From: an uncultured Clostridia bacterium
Lineage (GTDB): Bacteria > Bacillota > Clostridia > Christensenellales > Borkfalkiaceae
Direction: 5' to 3'
Length of the DNA stretch: 64,000 nucleotides
Assembly (NCBI GenBank): GCA_947589085.1
Contig: CANPZD010000002.1
Location: forward strand, 176,917-240,916
Of this stretch, positions 18,220-28,428 are shown piece after piece. Position 1 is the first letter of the stretch; the number at the start of each line of letters is the position of its first letter. The notes beneath the pieces are model-generated. The model ran no database searches. It worked only from the letters and a program-made list of their open reading frames with translations, and was not told the origin of the DNA. The position numbers and the translations under genes were made by a program.

Positions 18220-18731
18220 TTGCTTGCCTCCCTGTGTTCATCGAGAATTTTGCCGATCATGTCGGGGGTGAGTTTTCCGTAAACCTCTTCGCCGATCATC
18301 ATGACGGGCGCGAGGCCGCATGCGCCGACGCAGCGGCAACTGTCGATGGAGAACAACCCGTCTGCGGTGCATTCGCCGCACTTGATGCCGAGCTGTTTTT
18401 CAACCTCTTGCAGGATCTTGTCCGCGCCCTTGACGTAGCATGCCGTTCCGAGGCAGACGCTGATCCGGTTTTTGCCCTTGGGGGTAAGGGAAAATTGCGA
18501 GTAGAACGTCACGACGCCGTACACCTCGGAGAGAGGAATCCCAAGCTCCTGCGCGATGGTCTTCTGCACCTGCATGGGAAGATAGCCGTAGATGGCCTGC
18601 GCCTCCTGCAGAATATGCATGAGGCAGCCGGGCGTCGATTTCGACTCCGCGATCACCGCATGGAGCTTCGCTTCCTGCTCGGGGGTGCCCAAAGATTCGC
18701 ACGCCGCGCAGTTCGCTTCACATTGTTTCAT
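18216..18731 (-). CDS. hydC: NuoE-like 2Fe-2S subunit (HydC)
   Basis: VYGVVTFYSQF, CLGTACYVKGA, CRCVGACGLAPV; start at 18731 with GGAGGT SD. Confidence 0.93.
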   Translation of the reverse strand: MKQCEANCAACESLGTPEQEAKLHAVIAESKSTPGCLMHILQEAQAIYGYLPMQVQKTIAQELGIPLSEVYGVVTFYSQFSLTPKGKNRISVCLGTACYVKGADKILQEVEKQLGIKCGECTADGLFSIDSCRCVGACGLAPVMMIGEEVYGKLTPDMIGKILDEHREASK

Positions 18732-18813
18732 AGTAACCTCCTTGTATCTTCGCATCCGTTTCTTCCAAAGCCGGATCTCATTTTTTTGGCTGTGCTTGTA
18801 CACACCGAATCGT

Positions 18814-18842
18814 ATTATAACATAATCAAAAATATTTTTCAA
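18814..18842 (-). promoter_or_regulatory. sigma-A-type promoter of hydCBA
   Basis: Minus strand TTGAAA, 17-nt spacer, TATAAT. Confidence 0.7.
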
Positions 18843-18933
18843 CCGGATTTGGGATCATGGCGAAATTTGACGAAAAAATTTTTTTTCCTCGAATGGCTGA
18901 AAAAAGCAGCCTTGAAAAACATTCCCAAAGCAA

Positions 18934-18962
18934 TTGACAAGCGCGTCCTCTTGTGCTAAAAT
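18934..18962 (+). promoter_or_regulatory. sigma-A-type promoter of glgP
   Basis: TTGACA, 17-nt spacer, TAAAAT. Confidence 0.7.
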
Positions 18963-19024
18963 GGAATGCGGTGTCTCACAAATGGCAATAATCCCTCGGC
19001 GAAAGCGAGGAATCGGAGAATACA

Positions 19025-21331
19025 ATGAAATTTCAGAAAAAAGAGTTTTTGAACGACGTGGAGCGCATCCTGCGCGCGGACTACGCATGCGACATCCGGC
19101 ATGCGAATAAGAAAGAGCTTTACAATGCCGTGTCGAAGGCGGTCATGCAGGAAGTTTATCCCGATTGGGCTGCCTCTTCGGCTGTCGATAAGAAGCGCTG
19201 CGGGTATTTTTCCGCGGAATTTCTCATGGGGCGCGCGATCTACAACAACCTCATGAATCTCGGGATTTTGGACGACGTGCGCGGCGCGCTTGCCTCCGTC
19301 GGAGAGGATCTCGGGCAGTTCGAGGAAGTGGAGGACGCCGCGCTCGGCAACGGCGGTCTCGGCCGTTTGGCGGCGTGCTATCTCGAATCGGCCGCGAGCA
19401 CGGGGCTTCCCCTCGACGGCTACGGGATCCGTTACCGCTACGGTCTGTTCCGTCAGCTCTTTGTGGACGGCTATCAGAAAGAGGAAGGCGACGATTGGCT
19501 CAAATGGGGCGATCCGTGGAGCGTGCGCGAGGAGCGCGACGCCACGATCGTTCATTTTTCCGATATGGATATCCTCGCCGTGCCCTACGATATGCCGATC
19601 TTCGGATATAAAAACGGCGTCGTGAATACGCTTCGCCTCTGGAGCAGCGAACCCGTCCGTCCCTTCGACTTCGAGCTGTTCGATACCATGAAGGGGGATG
19701 CGAAAGCCGTCGAGAACTTCAATGCGACGAAGATCTGCGACGTGCTGTACCCCAACGACAATACGATGGTCGGCAAAATGCTGCGTCTGCGCCAGCAATA
19801 CTTCATGGTGAGCGCGTCTTTGCAGGATATCGTGCGGAAGTATAAGGCGACGGGAAAAGATCTCCGGAAACTTCCCGAAAAATATTGCTTCCAACTCAAC
19901 GATACGCACCCCGTGCTTGCAATTCCCGAACTTTTGCGGATCTTGCGCGTGCAGGGACTTTCGTTCGAAGAGGCGTTCGAAGTCTGCCACAAAGCGTTCA
20001 ACTTCACGAACCATACGATCATGGCCGAGGCGCTCGAAAAGTGGGACGCGCTCGCGCTTTCCGATCTTTTGCCCGACGTCTACGAGCAGATCGTCGCCTG
20101 CCAGGACCGCCTGTCGGAACAGCAGCCTGACAGTTCGCGCTTCTTTATCGTGCGGGACGGGATCGTCCACATGGCAAATCTCGCCATCTACGTATCTTCC
20201 AAGGTCAACGGCGTTGCGGAAATCCACACCGAAATCCTCAAAAAGGAGACTTTCAAGGATTGGTACGAGCTGTTCCCGGAGAAATTCGTCAATATCACGA
20301 ACGGGATCACGCCGCGCCGTTGGATCCTGCTGAACAATCCCGAACTTGCGAAAGTCATCGATTCTAAGATCGGCGACGCATGGCATACCGATCTCAAACA
20401 GCTGGCCGGCCTCAAACCGTATGTCGGCGAGATCCTGCCCGATTTCAAGCGGATCAAGGCGGAGAACAAGCGCAAGCTGGCGGCCTATATCAAGGAGCGG
20501 GAGGGCGTTGAGATCCCGGAGAATTTCATCTTCGATATTCAGATCAAGCGTCTGCACGAGTACAAGCGCCAGCTGATGAACGCGTTCTCCATTCTGCACT
20601 TCTATTACGGGATCAAAGAGGGGTCCATCAAGGATTTCCCGCCCACGGCGTTCATTTTCGGCGCCAAGGCCGCGCCCGGCTACTATATGGCGAAGGCCGT
20701 CATCAAATTGATCAACGAGATCGCAAAACTTGTGAACGGCGACGCGGAAGTTTCGAAATTCATGCGCGTGGTGTTCGTGCAGGACTACGACGTCTCCTAT
20801 GCGGAAAAACTCGTCTGCGCGGCGGATGTCTCGGAGCAGATCTCTACCGCGGGCATGGAGGCGAGCGGCACGGGCAACATGAAGTTCATGCTCAACGGCA
20901 CGGTCACCCTCGGCACCATGGACGGCGCGAACGTCGAGATCTGCGAGGAAGCGGGCCGGGAGAACAACTATATTTTCGGCGCGACGGTGGATGAGGTCGC
21001 CGTTATCAAACGTAGCTACAATCCTTCCGCGATCATCAACAGCAGTCCCGAACTCAAACGCGTGACGGATGCGCTGATCGACGGCACGTTCTCCGATGAG
21101 CGCGGCGTGCTCAAACGGCTGCACGAGAGCCTTGTTTCCGGTCATGAGCCGGACAGATATCTCGTCGCTTACGACTTTGCGGATTATATCCGCGTGAAAG
21201 AAACGCTACTGCGCGATTACGGAACGGACGCGTTCTACACGAAGAGCCTGCTGAATCTGTGCGCGGCCGGCAAGTTCTCGGCGGATCGTTCCGTAAAGGA
21301 TTACGCGGAACTTATCTGGAAGATCAAATAG
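19025..21331 (+). CDS. glgP: glycogen/starch/alpha-glucan phosphorylase
   Basis: 768 aa; ALGNGGLGRLAACYLES, QLNDTHPVLAIPELLRI, EASGTGNMKFMLNG (PLP region). Confidence 0.96.
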   Translation: MKFQKKEFLNDVERILRADYACDIRHANKKELYNAVSKAVMQEVYPDWAASSAVDKKRCGYFSAEFLMGRAIYNNLMNLGILDDVRGALASVGEDLGQFEEVEDAALGNGGLGRLAACYLESAASTGLPLDGYGIRYRYGLFRQLFVDGYQKEEGDDWLKWGDPWSVREERDATIVHFSDMDILAVPYDMPIFGYKNGVVNTLRLWSSEPVRPFDFELFDTMKGDAKAVENFNATKICDVLYPNDNTMVGKMLRLRQQYFMVSASLQDIVRKYKATGKDLRKLPEKYCFQLNDTHPVLAIPELLRILRVQGLSFEEAFEVCHKAFNFTNHTIMAEALEKWDALALSDLLPDVYEQIVACQDRLSEQQPDSSRFFIVRDGIVHMANLAIYVSSKVNGVAEIHTEILKKETFKDWYELFPEKFVNITNGITPRRWILLNNPELAKVIDSKIGDAWHTDLKQLAGLKPYVGEILPDFKRIKAENKRKLAAYIKEREGVEIPENFIFDIQIKRLHEYKRQLMNAFSILHFYYGIKEGSIKDFPPTAFIFGAKAAPGYYMAKAVIKLINEIAKLVNGDAEVSKFMRVVFVQDYDVSYAEKLVCAADVSEQISTAGMEASGTGNMKFMLNGTVTLGTMDGANVEICEEAGRENNYIFGATVDEVAVIKRSYNPSAIINSSPELKRVTDALIDGTFSDERGVLKRLHESLVSGHEPDRYLVAYDFADYIRVKETLLRDYGTDAFYTKSLLNLCAAGKFSADRSVKDYAELIWKIK

Positions 21332-21344
21332 TTTCAACCGTTTC

Positions 21345-21370
21345 GGCCCCCTTGCGGGGGCCTTTTTTTT
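21345..21370 (+). terminator. intrinsic terminator after glgP
   Basis: GGCCCCC-TTGC-GGGGGCC-T8. Confidence 0.95.
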
Positions 21371-21448
21371 GACATTTTTTTACAGGCGCTTGACTTTTTT
21401 CCGCGGGCGCATATAATAAAATTATAAATTTTTTCAAGGAGAAGAGAA

Positions 21449-22570
21449 ATGAAAAAATCTGGCTTTATCATGACCGCTTTGGCTGTTTCCATGGCCGGTG
21501 TGCTGGGGCTTTCCGCGTGCGGCGGGGGCAATTACAGCGAAACGTTTGACGGAGAGCTCTCCAAGCAAACCTATGAATCGACGGAAACCGCCGCAAAGGC
21601 GTTTCTCGGCAACGAGATCGACGGCGGCTCCACGGACGCTTCGTTCGTGTCGTACGAATCCAAACGGAAAATCGCCGCCGAAGAATATGCCGAAATGAAT
21701 CTCGGCGATTATACGGCCGAGGACGTGAAGAGCGCCGAGCTGGGCGAGATCACGTATACCACGGGGGCCTCGACGCTTGCCGCATCGGACGCCGAGGGAG
21801 AAAATTATAAACACGTGGTCGTCGGCGTCTTTGAGCTGGAGGACGGATTCCGTTACTATATTCCCTGCCCTTCGAACGGCGAAATGATTTCTCAAACGTA
21901 TTACGAGAGCGTGCTCGATCCCGCAAAATACACGAATTGCACCACGCATTTCAAGGAAACGATCCATGCTTCCGCCAAGATCGCGATGATCACGCTGCCC
22001 CTCATCCAGTACAATCTGGAATATGAGATCAAGGTGACGGAAAACGCGGTGGAGATCGTTATAACGACGAGCGGTACGGCCGATGAATACAATCTGCCCG
22101 TATTGAACGGAACGGTCTATGCGATTCAAGCGGGGACGGGCATTGCGGTCGCCGAGAACATGAACGGAGAATGGGAAATGAATTACGGGTTTACCAATAT
22201 CAAAACTCTCTCCGACTTCTCGAAAATGAATCTCAGCGAATTTCTCGATTTCTCTTACTTTGAAAAGACGAAGAAAGGATTCAAACTGACAGAAGAGAAG
22301 TGCAAACTTTTCATCGACGAATATCTGGACGATATCGGTTTCGACGATACGGGAACAAAGTGGTCGGGCGAAGCGACCTATTTCGTGACGGAAGGCAGAC
22401 TTTCCGAAGCTTCCATGAAGATCAACGTGGATCTCAACATCGCGGAGGGCGGCAGCATCGCAAAGGGGAAGATCACCGCCTCCGGCGTCAACAAATTCAG
22501 CGACTTCGGCACGACGGTCGTTACGATCCCCGCGGGAGTTCAGGCGTTCCTCGACGCGCATATTTCCTGA
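21449..22570 (+). CDS. uncharacterised lipoprotein
   Basis: 373 aa; lipobox LSAC after signal peptide. Confidence 0.65.
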   Translation: MKKSGFIMTALAVSMAGVLGLSACGGGNYSETFDGELSKQTYESTETAAKAFLGNEIDGGSTDASFVSYESKRKIAAEEYAEMNLGDYTAEDVKSAELGEITYTTGASTLAASDAEGENYKHVVVGVFELEDGFRYYIPCPSNGEMISQTYYESVLDPAKYTNCTTHFKETIHASAKIAMITLPLIQYNLEYEIKVTENAVEIVITTSGTADEYNLPVLNGTVYAIQAGTGIAVAENMNGEWEMNYGFTNIKTLSDFSKMNLSEFLDFSYFEKTKKGFKLTEEKCKLFIDEYLDDIGFDDTGTKWSGEATYFVTEGRLSEASMKINVDLNIAEGGSIAKGKITASGVNKFSDFGTTVVTIPAGVQAFLDAHIS

Positions 22571-22580
22571 CCCCATTTAC

Positions 22581-22611
22581 AAAAAAGCCCTCTTTGCGGA
22601 GGGCTTTTTTT
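22581..22611 (+). terminator. intrinsic terminator
   Basis: GCCCTC-TTTGCG-GAGGGC-T7. Confidence 0.9.
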
Positions 22612-22705
22612 CATGCGATAAATTATCGTCCGCGCAGCGATTCCGCGTTTTTGCATAACCTTTTTCGGTCTGCGCATACTGAAGTCGATCAAAAGGAGAT
22701 CGTCT

Positions 22706-23668
22706 ATGAAAAAAATCATTACAGCGGCGCTTCTGGCAGCCTGCGGCTGTGCGGTGCTTGCGGGGTGCGGACCCGCAAACGGCGGTTCGGTCACGGAAAA
22801 AACCGATCCGACGGAACTTATGGGAGAAAAGGTCAAAGACACGGAGTGGGAATCTGTGTTCGAACAAGAAAAAAATTATTGCGTAAAAACCGTTGTCAAG
22901 AGCGGGTCGGGCGAAAACGGCGATACCATGTCCGAGCAAACCTCTGTTTATTGTTTTGACGGCGAGAGGGGACATCTCGAAATGCAAGAGAAATCCGACG
23001 GCAAAACGACGACGGAGGCCGAGCTGTACGTCGAGTTCGGCGAAGAACTTACGCTCTGGCAGCGTTCCAAAGGCGAGGACGGAAAATGGGGGGAATGGGA
23101 CACGGAAACGTATTCCGCAGAAGCATACGCCGCGTTCTTTGCGGGATTCGAGATTCCCGTATTCGCCAAGGATCAATCTTCGAATTTCGAATACAGCGAA
23201 AGCGACAAGGGATATGTCGTTACGGAGAACGGGCTTACGGCCATGCAGGAAACGTTGGAATCGTTTGTCCAGGGCGTTTTGGAGCACACGGATACGGCGG
23301 CGGAAAAGGCCGCTGCGGAGAAATTTGTGCTCAAGATCAACGACGGCAAGCCGAGCGCGTGCATCTGTGAAGTCCGTTCGGACGAAGAGGAGCTTCCCGC
23401 GCAAGACTCCGAAATGCGGCAACGCATGCGTCCCGTACCCATGCCCGTACCTGCGCCGCGCCTGCGCCATCCCGCCGGGAAGCGCAGTGCGATAGGACCG
23501 CAGCTTTTCGGGACGAAAACGCAGGACGAGGACGATCCGGAATCGCAGCCGGACGCTTCCGCAAAATCGGAACGGTTCACGATCACGCAGCTCTACTACA
23601 ATTACGGAAAAGTGCGTGTGGAGCTTCCGCAAGACCTTCCCTCCCCGGGAGACGAAGAATCGGCATAA
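22706..23668 (+). CDS. uncharacterised lipoprotein
   Basis: 320 aa; MKKIITAALLAACGCAVLAGC lipobox. Confidence 0.65.
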   Translation: MKKIITAALLAACGCAVLAGCGPANGGSVTEKTDPTELMGEKVKDTEWESVFEQEKNYCVKTVVKSGSGENGDTMSEQTSVYCFDGERGHLEMQEKSDGKTTTEAELYVEFGEELTLWQRSKGEDGKWGEWDTETYSAEAYAAFFAGFEIPVFAKDQSSNFEYSESDKGYVVTENGLTAMQETLESFVQGVLEHTDTAAEKAAAEKFVLKINDGKPSACICEVRSDEEELPAQDSEMRQRMRPVPMPVPAPRLRHPAGKRSAIGPQLFGTKTQDEDDPESQPDASAKSERFTITQLYYNYGKVRVELPQDLPSPGDEESA

Positions 23669-23674
23669 AAATTC

Positions 23675-23702
23675 AACCTTCCGCCCGTCGGAAGGTTTTT
23701 TT
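23675..23702 (+). terminator. intrinsic terminator
   Basis: AACCTTCCG-CCCGT-CGGAAGGTT followed by T-run. Confidence 0.85.
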
Positions 23703-23795
23703 GTTCGAGAAATTCTTCGAAATGGTTGCCAAACGAAACGAGGTATGATAAGATAGAGAACTGTGCGGAGATAACGCCGCGGAGAGAGAGTTGCA

Positions 23796-24719
23796 ATGGA
23801 TAAAAGTAAATTTCGCTTGAAATTGTGGCAGATTTTTACTCTGGGGATCTTGCCCGTATTGCTTTCCGGCATCGTGCGGGCGCTTGCGATCTACGTATTC
23901 GTAAGTCCCAATAAATTCGCCCCGGGAGGGATCAACGGTCTGTCCGTCCTGCTCGAATACATTACCGGGCAATCGGGAAAACAGATCAATTCGGGGTACT
24001 TTCTGATTATTTTCAACGTTCCGCTGTTTTTTGTGGCGTTCTTTCTGCTGGGGAAGCGGGAAGCGGTCGTCTCGACCTGTTCCATGCTGCTCTCTTCGGG
24101 GCTTCTCATTGCCTTTGAGGCGATCCCCGGTTTCCCGAAATTCATTCCGGCGGAAGGGGAGAAAGTGGGGTACGGGATCATGGCTGCGGTCGCAGGAGGG
24201 ATCCTGCTCGGCGTTGCGCTGGCGATCATGCTTCGCAGCTGCGGGACCTCGGGCGGAACTTCGATCATCGCTTCCGTCGTCAAAAAGAAATGGCGGTATC
24301 TCAGCGTGAGCTGGATGACGTTCGCCTTCGACGCGACCGTCGTCATCGCCTCCTTCTTCGTCTACAACCAAGGCGCGGCCTTTACGGAAAAGCTCATGCC
24401 CGTGCTGCTCGCCCTCGTCTCCCTGTTCGTGACCAGCAAGACGTGCGACGTCATCATGCACGGGTTCCAGACGGCCTATAAATTCGAGATCATCACCAAC
24501 AATCCCGACGAGGTGGCGCAGGAGATCATGGAAAAAACGCATCACGGCGTCACGCTGGTCCATGCGACCGGCATGTATTCCCACACGGACAAATGTATGC
24601 TCGTGTGCCTGATCCGCAAACGGCAGATCGCGGAATTGCAGCGGATCATCAAAAAATATTCGGATACCTTTGCGTATTTCTCGCCGGCTTCGGAAGTGTA
24701 CGGGAAATTCCTCAAATAG
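23796..24719 (+). CDS. YitT-family membrane protein (DUF2179 C-terminus)
   Basis: 307 aa; [29 protein letters not shown]-term DUF2179-like [36 protein letters not shown]. Confidence 0.9.
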   Translation: MDKSKFRLKLWQIFTLGILPVLLSGIVRALAIYVFVSPNKFAPGGINGLSVLLEYITGQSGKQINSGYFLIIFNVPLFFVAFFLLGKREAVVSTCSMLLSSGLLIAFEAIPGFPKFIPAEGEKVGYGIMAAVAGGILLGVALAIMLRSCGTSGGTSIIASVVKKKWRYLSVSWMTFAFDATVVIASFFVYNQGAAFTEKLMPVLLALVSLFVTSKTCDVIMHGFQTAYKFEIITNNPDEVAQEIMEKTHHGVTLVHATGMYSHTDKCMLVCLIRKRQIAELQRIIKKYSDTFAYFSPASEVYGKFLK

Positions 24720-24743
24720 AAACGTTCAAGGGAGGGGATCGAA

Positions 24744-25538
24744 ATGCGGCTCATTCTGTGCTGCGATTACGGATTGGACGACGCGCTGGCGACCTGCGAT
24801 GTTCTGCTGCACGCGCCGGCGGAAGATCGCGAAGTGACGCTGGTTGCCGTCGGCGGCAATGTGCCCGCCGCCGTCTCGCTTGCCAACGCGAAGAAACTCG
24901 TCGCACATTTTCCGCATCCGCTTCCGCCCGTCACGATCGTCGATACCTCGGCCGAGGCGCAGCCTGCATGTTTTCTCAAAGAGATCCACGGCGAGGACGG
25001 CATGGGAGAGTTGTTCCCCGCGGCGCAGCCGCCCTGTCCCGTGCAAAGTTTCGGGGAATTTTTGCGCGATCTCTCCGGCCCGTATCTTCTTTTGAGCCTC
25101 GGACCTATGACGTTGATCCCCCGCATTCTGGCGCGGGGCGTGTGCGAAAAATTCCTGTTTATGGGCGGGAACATCGCGGAGCAACCCAACTATCACGGCT
25201 ACGAATTCAATCATGCCCTCGACCGCGCGGCGTTTTCTCGGGCCGTCAGGCACCCGCACACGGCGGTCACGATGGACACCTGCCGCCGCCCGCAGCTGAA
25301 CATTCAGGAGGAGTCGATCGCGGGCGAAGGCATTCTCTTCCGCATCGCGCGCAGGATCCGGGATATGACGCGGATCTCGGGCGAAAAGGGCTGTTACGTC
25401 TGGGACGATATCGCCGTCAAGGTTTTGCGCCATCCGGATTGGTTCCTTACGGAACAGCGGACGGATCGGGACGGCAACTTGCTTACGGTCGCAAAGTACG
25501 TTCTCGGCAAGCCGTATCTCGAGATCATGGAACAATGA
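24744..25538 (+). CDS. divergent inosine-uridine nucleoside hydrolase-like protein
   Basis: 264 aa; N-term [50 protein letters not shown]-like but non-canonical first motif. Confidence 0.7.
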   Translation: MRLILCCDYGLDDALATCDVLLHAPAEDREVTLVAVGGNVPAAVSLANAKKLVAHFPHPLPPVTIVDTSAEAQPACFLKEIHGEDGMGELFPAAQPPCPVQSFGEFLRDLSGPYLLLSLGPMTLIPRILARGVCEKFLFMGGNIAEQPNYHGYEFNHALDRAAFSRAVRHPHTAVTMDTCRRPQLNIQEESIAGEGILFRIARRIRDMTRISGEKGCYVWDDIAVKVLRHPDWFLTEQRTDRDGNLLTVAKYVLGKPYLEIMEQ

Positions 25539-25541
25539 AGG

Positions 25542-25567
25542 AAGCTCTCCGAAAGGGAGGGCTTTTT
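25542..25567 (+). terminator. intrinsic terminator
   Basis: AGCTCTCC-GAAA-GGGAGGGCT followed by T-run. Confidence 0.75.
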
Positions 25568-25639
25568 TGTTTCATTTGTTTAGCGATTCTCCGAAAGCGG
25601 TATAATAATAACGAAAAAAACAACAGGGAGGGCAATGTG

Positions 25640-28222
25640 ATGGACGTTGGGAAATTTACGCAAAAATCTTTGCAGGCGATCCGCGAGGCGCAAAACGGCG
25701 CCGTACGGCGCGGCAATGCGGAGCTTACCGCGGAGCATCTTGCGGAAGCGCTTCTGGAACCGGACGGACTTTGTCTGCGCATTCTGCGCCGCGGCGGCGC
25801 GGATGCCGAGGGGCTTGCGCGCTCTCTCTCGGAGGATCTCGACCGACTTCCGCACGTTTCCAACGTTGCTCCGGGGAATCTCTATCCGACCGCGGCGTTT
25901 CAGAGGGCGCTTGCCGAGGCGGAACAGCTTGCGCAGGGAATGAAAGACGAATATATTTCCGTCGAACATCTCTTCCTGTGTCTGTTCGACAACTTGGAGG
26001 GGCGTCTCGGCGATACGTTCGGGCGCTTCGGCGTGACGAAGGAGCTGTTTCTCAAGGGGATGAAAGCGGTGCGCGGAAATCAGAATGTGACGAATGATAC
26101 TCCCGAAAACAGTTACGAGGCGTTGGAGAAGTACGGCAGCGATCTCACCAAGCGCGCCCGCGAACACAAATTGGAGCCTGTCATCGGGCGGGACGAAGAG
26201 ATCCGCAACGTGATCCGCATTCTTTCCCGCAAGACCAAGAATAATCCCGTTCTGATCGGCGAGCCGGGCGTGGGCAAAACGGCGATCGCCGAGGGGTTGG
26301 CGCAGCGGATCGCGCGCGGCGACGTTCCGGAGGGATTGAAGGGCAAGACGCTCTTTTCACTCGATATGGGCGCCCTGATCGCCGGCGCGAAGTACCGCGG
26401 CGAATTCGAAGAACGCCTGAAAGCCGTACTCAAAGAGGTCGCCGATTCCGGCGGCGGCATCCTGCTCTTTATCGACGAACTGCACACGGTCGTGGGGGCG
26501 GGAAAGAGCGAAGGCGCCATGGATGCGGGCAATCTTCTGAAACCGTTGCTTGCGCGCGGGGAACTGCACTGCATCGGCGCGACGACCCTCGACGAATACC
26601 GGAAATATATCGAAAAAGACGCCGCGCTGGAGCGCCGGTTTCAGCCCGTGCTGGTCGGCGAACCCACCGTGGAGGACACGATCTCCATTCTGCGCGGACT
26701 CAAAGAACGGTTTGAGATCTTTCACGGCGTGCGCATTCACGACGACGCGCTCGTCGCGGCGGCGACGCTTTCGGACCGATACATCACCGACCGCTTTCTG
26801 CCGGACAAAGCGATCGACCTCGTGGACGAGGCGGCGGCCATGATCCGCACGGAGATCGATTCTCTTCCCGCGGAAATGGACGCGCTGAACCGCAAGATCA
26901 TTCAGCTCGAGGTGGAGGAGAAGGCGCTCTCCAAGGAACAGGACAATCTCTCCGTCTCCCGGCTCGAAACGCTCAAAAAGGAGCTGGCGGAGAGCAAAGA
27001 GACCTTCAACGCGATGAAGGCGAAGTGGGAAGAAGAAAAAAATTCCATCCGCGCGGAAAAGGAACTCAAAGAAAAGATCGATCGTCTGAGCGGCGAGATC
27101 GAATCCGCCATGACGCACGGCGAGCTGGAAAAGGCGTCTCGTCTGCGCTACGGGGAGCTTCCCGCGCTGAAAAAGCAGCTTGAAGAGGCGCAAAAACATG
27201 TTTCTTCGCGCGAAAACGCGCTGTTGCAGGACGAAGTGACGGAGGAAGAGATCAACAAGATCGTTGCGCGTTGGACGGGGATCCCCGTCGCGCGGCTGAA
27301 AGAGGGGGAGCGCGCCAAGTTGCTGCGGCTCGAAGAGGATCTCCACAAGCGCGTCGTGGGGCAGGACGACGCCGTGAAAAGAGTTTCGGAAGCGATCCTG
27401 CGCGCGCGGGCGGGGATCGCCGATCCCAACCGTCCCATAGGCTCGTTCCTGTTTCTGGGGCCGACGGGCGTGGGCAAGACGGAGCTTGCCAAATCGCTTG
27501 CGGAAAATCTGTTCGACGATGAAAAAAATCTCATCCGCATCGATATGAGCGAATACATGGAAAAATTTTCCGTGTCCCGTCTGATCGGCGCGCCTCCCGG
27601 CTATGTCGGTTACGAGGAGGGCGGCACGCTCACGGAGGCGGTGCGGCGGCGGCCCTATTCGATCGTGCTCTTCGATGAGATCGAAAAGGCGCATCCCGAC
27701 GTGTTCAATCTTCTGCTTCAGATCCTCGACGACGGCCGCATCACCGATTCGCAGGGGCGGACGGTGGACTTCAAAAATACGGTGATCATCTTAACTTCCA
27801 ATCTGGGGTCGGAAATCATCATCGACGGCATCGAAAACGGCGAACTCACGGACACGGCGAAAGAGGGGGTAAAAGAGCTTTTGCGCCGCAGTTTCCGTCC
27901 GGAATTTCTGAACCGTCTCGACGAGATCATTACCTTCAAGCCGCTCGGAAGAGAGGAGATCGATCGGATCGTGGATCTTCTGATCGCGCGTCTTGCCGCG
28001 CGCATACGCCCGCTGATCCTCGACGTTACGCCGCGGGCAAAGGCATATATTTCGGACAACGGTTACGACGCAGTCTATGGCGCGCGGCCCTTGAAACGCT
28101 TCTTGCAGACGCATGCCGAAACGCTGATCGCGCGGTATCTCGTACAGAATGATCCCGCCGCAGGCGAACGGTTGGTGCTTGACGCCGGCGCCGACGGACT
28201 GTTTCTGAAAAGCGAACAATGA
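25640..28222 (+). CDS. clpB: ATP-dependent chaperone ClpB
   Basis: Two AAA+ modules ([34 protein letters not shown]), full coiled-coil M-domain, Clp N-domain. Start at 25640 (GTG 25637 possible); upstream part of ORF 24593-28222 is out-of-frame readthrough. Confidence 0.95.
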   Translation: MDVGKFTQKSLQAIREAQNGAVRRGNAELTAEHLAEALLEPDGLCLRILRRGGADAEGLARSLSEDLDRLPHVSNVAPGNLYPTAAFQRALAEAEQLAQGMKDEYISVEHLFLCLFDNLEGRLGDTFGRFGVTKELFLKGMKAVRGNQNVTNDTPENSYEALEKYGSDLTKRAREHKLEPVIGRDEEIRNVIRILSRKTKNNPVLIGEPGVGKTAIAEGLAQRIARGDVPEGLKGKTLFSLDMGALIAGAKYRGEFEERLKAVLKEVADSGGGILLFIDELHTVVGAGKSEGAMDAGNLLKPLLARGELHCIGATTLDEYRKYIEKDAALERRFQPVLVGEPTVEDTISILRGLKERFEIFHGVRIHDDALVAAATLSDRYITDRFLPDKAIDLVDEAAAMIRTEIDSLPAEMDALNRKIIQLEVEEKALSKEQDNLSVSRLETLKKELAESKETFNAMKAKWEEEKNSIRAEKELKEKIDRLSGEIESAMTHGELEKASRLRYGELPALKKQLEEAQKHVSSRENALLQDEVTEEEINKIVARWTGIPVARLKEGERAKLLRLEEDLHKRVVGQDDAVKRVSEAILRARAGIADPNRPIGSFLFLGPTGVGKTELAKSLAENLFDDEKNLIRIDMSEYMEKFSVSRLIGAPPGYVGYEEGGTLTEAVRRRPYSIVLFDEIEKAHPDVFNLLLQILDDGRITDSQGRTVDFKNTVIILTSNLGSEIIIDGIENGELTDTAKEGVKELLRRSFRPEFLNRLDEIITFKPLGREEIDRIVDLLIARLAARIRPLILDVTPRAKAYISDNGYDAVYGARPLKRFLQTHAETLIARYLVQNDPAAGERLVLDAGADGLFLKSEQ

Positions 28223-28261
28223 TATTTTGCGAACGATCCGTGCAGTCTGCCGGAAAGAACG

Positions 28262-28300
28262 AAGGCCTTCGGGCGCGATCCGCGCCCGAAGGCCTTTTCG
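28262..28300 (+). terminator. intrinsic terminator after clpB
   Basis: AAGGCCTTCGGGCGCG-ATC-CGCGCCCGAAGGCCTTTT. Confidence 0.85.
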
Positions 28301-28428
28301 GATCAAAAAAGGATTCTGAAATTCGCCAAAAATTTGCTGCAATATCGTTGAAAAATTCCGGAAGAAATGTTATACTATAAAGTGAATTCATATACAAAAA
28401 ACCCGTAAAGAAGGGGCGGAGGGGAATC

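Noticed and set aside
14505-18282. 607-aa and 693-aa plus-strand ORFs opposite hydA/hydB
   Set aside because: Antisense shadows of the hydrogenase genes, no recognisable domains.
18956-21145. 729-aa minus-strand ORF opposite glgP
   Set aside because: Antisense shadow; GlgP is complete on the plus strand.
24593-25639. N-terminal 349 residues of ORF 24593-28222
   Set aside because: Out-of-frame reading of yitT/nucleoside hydrolase DNA; ClpB homology starts at 25640.
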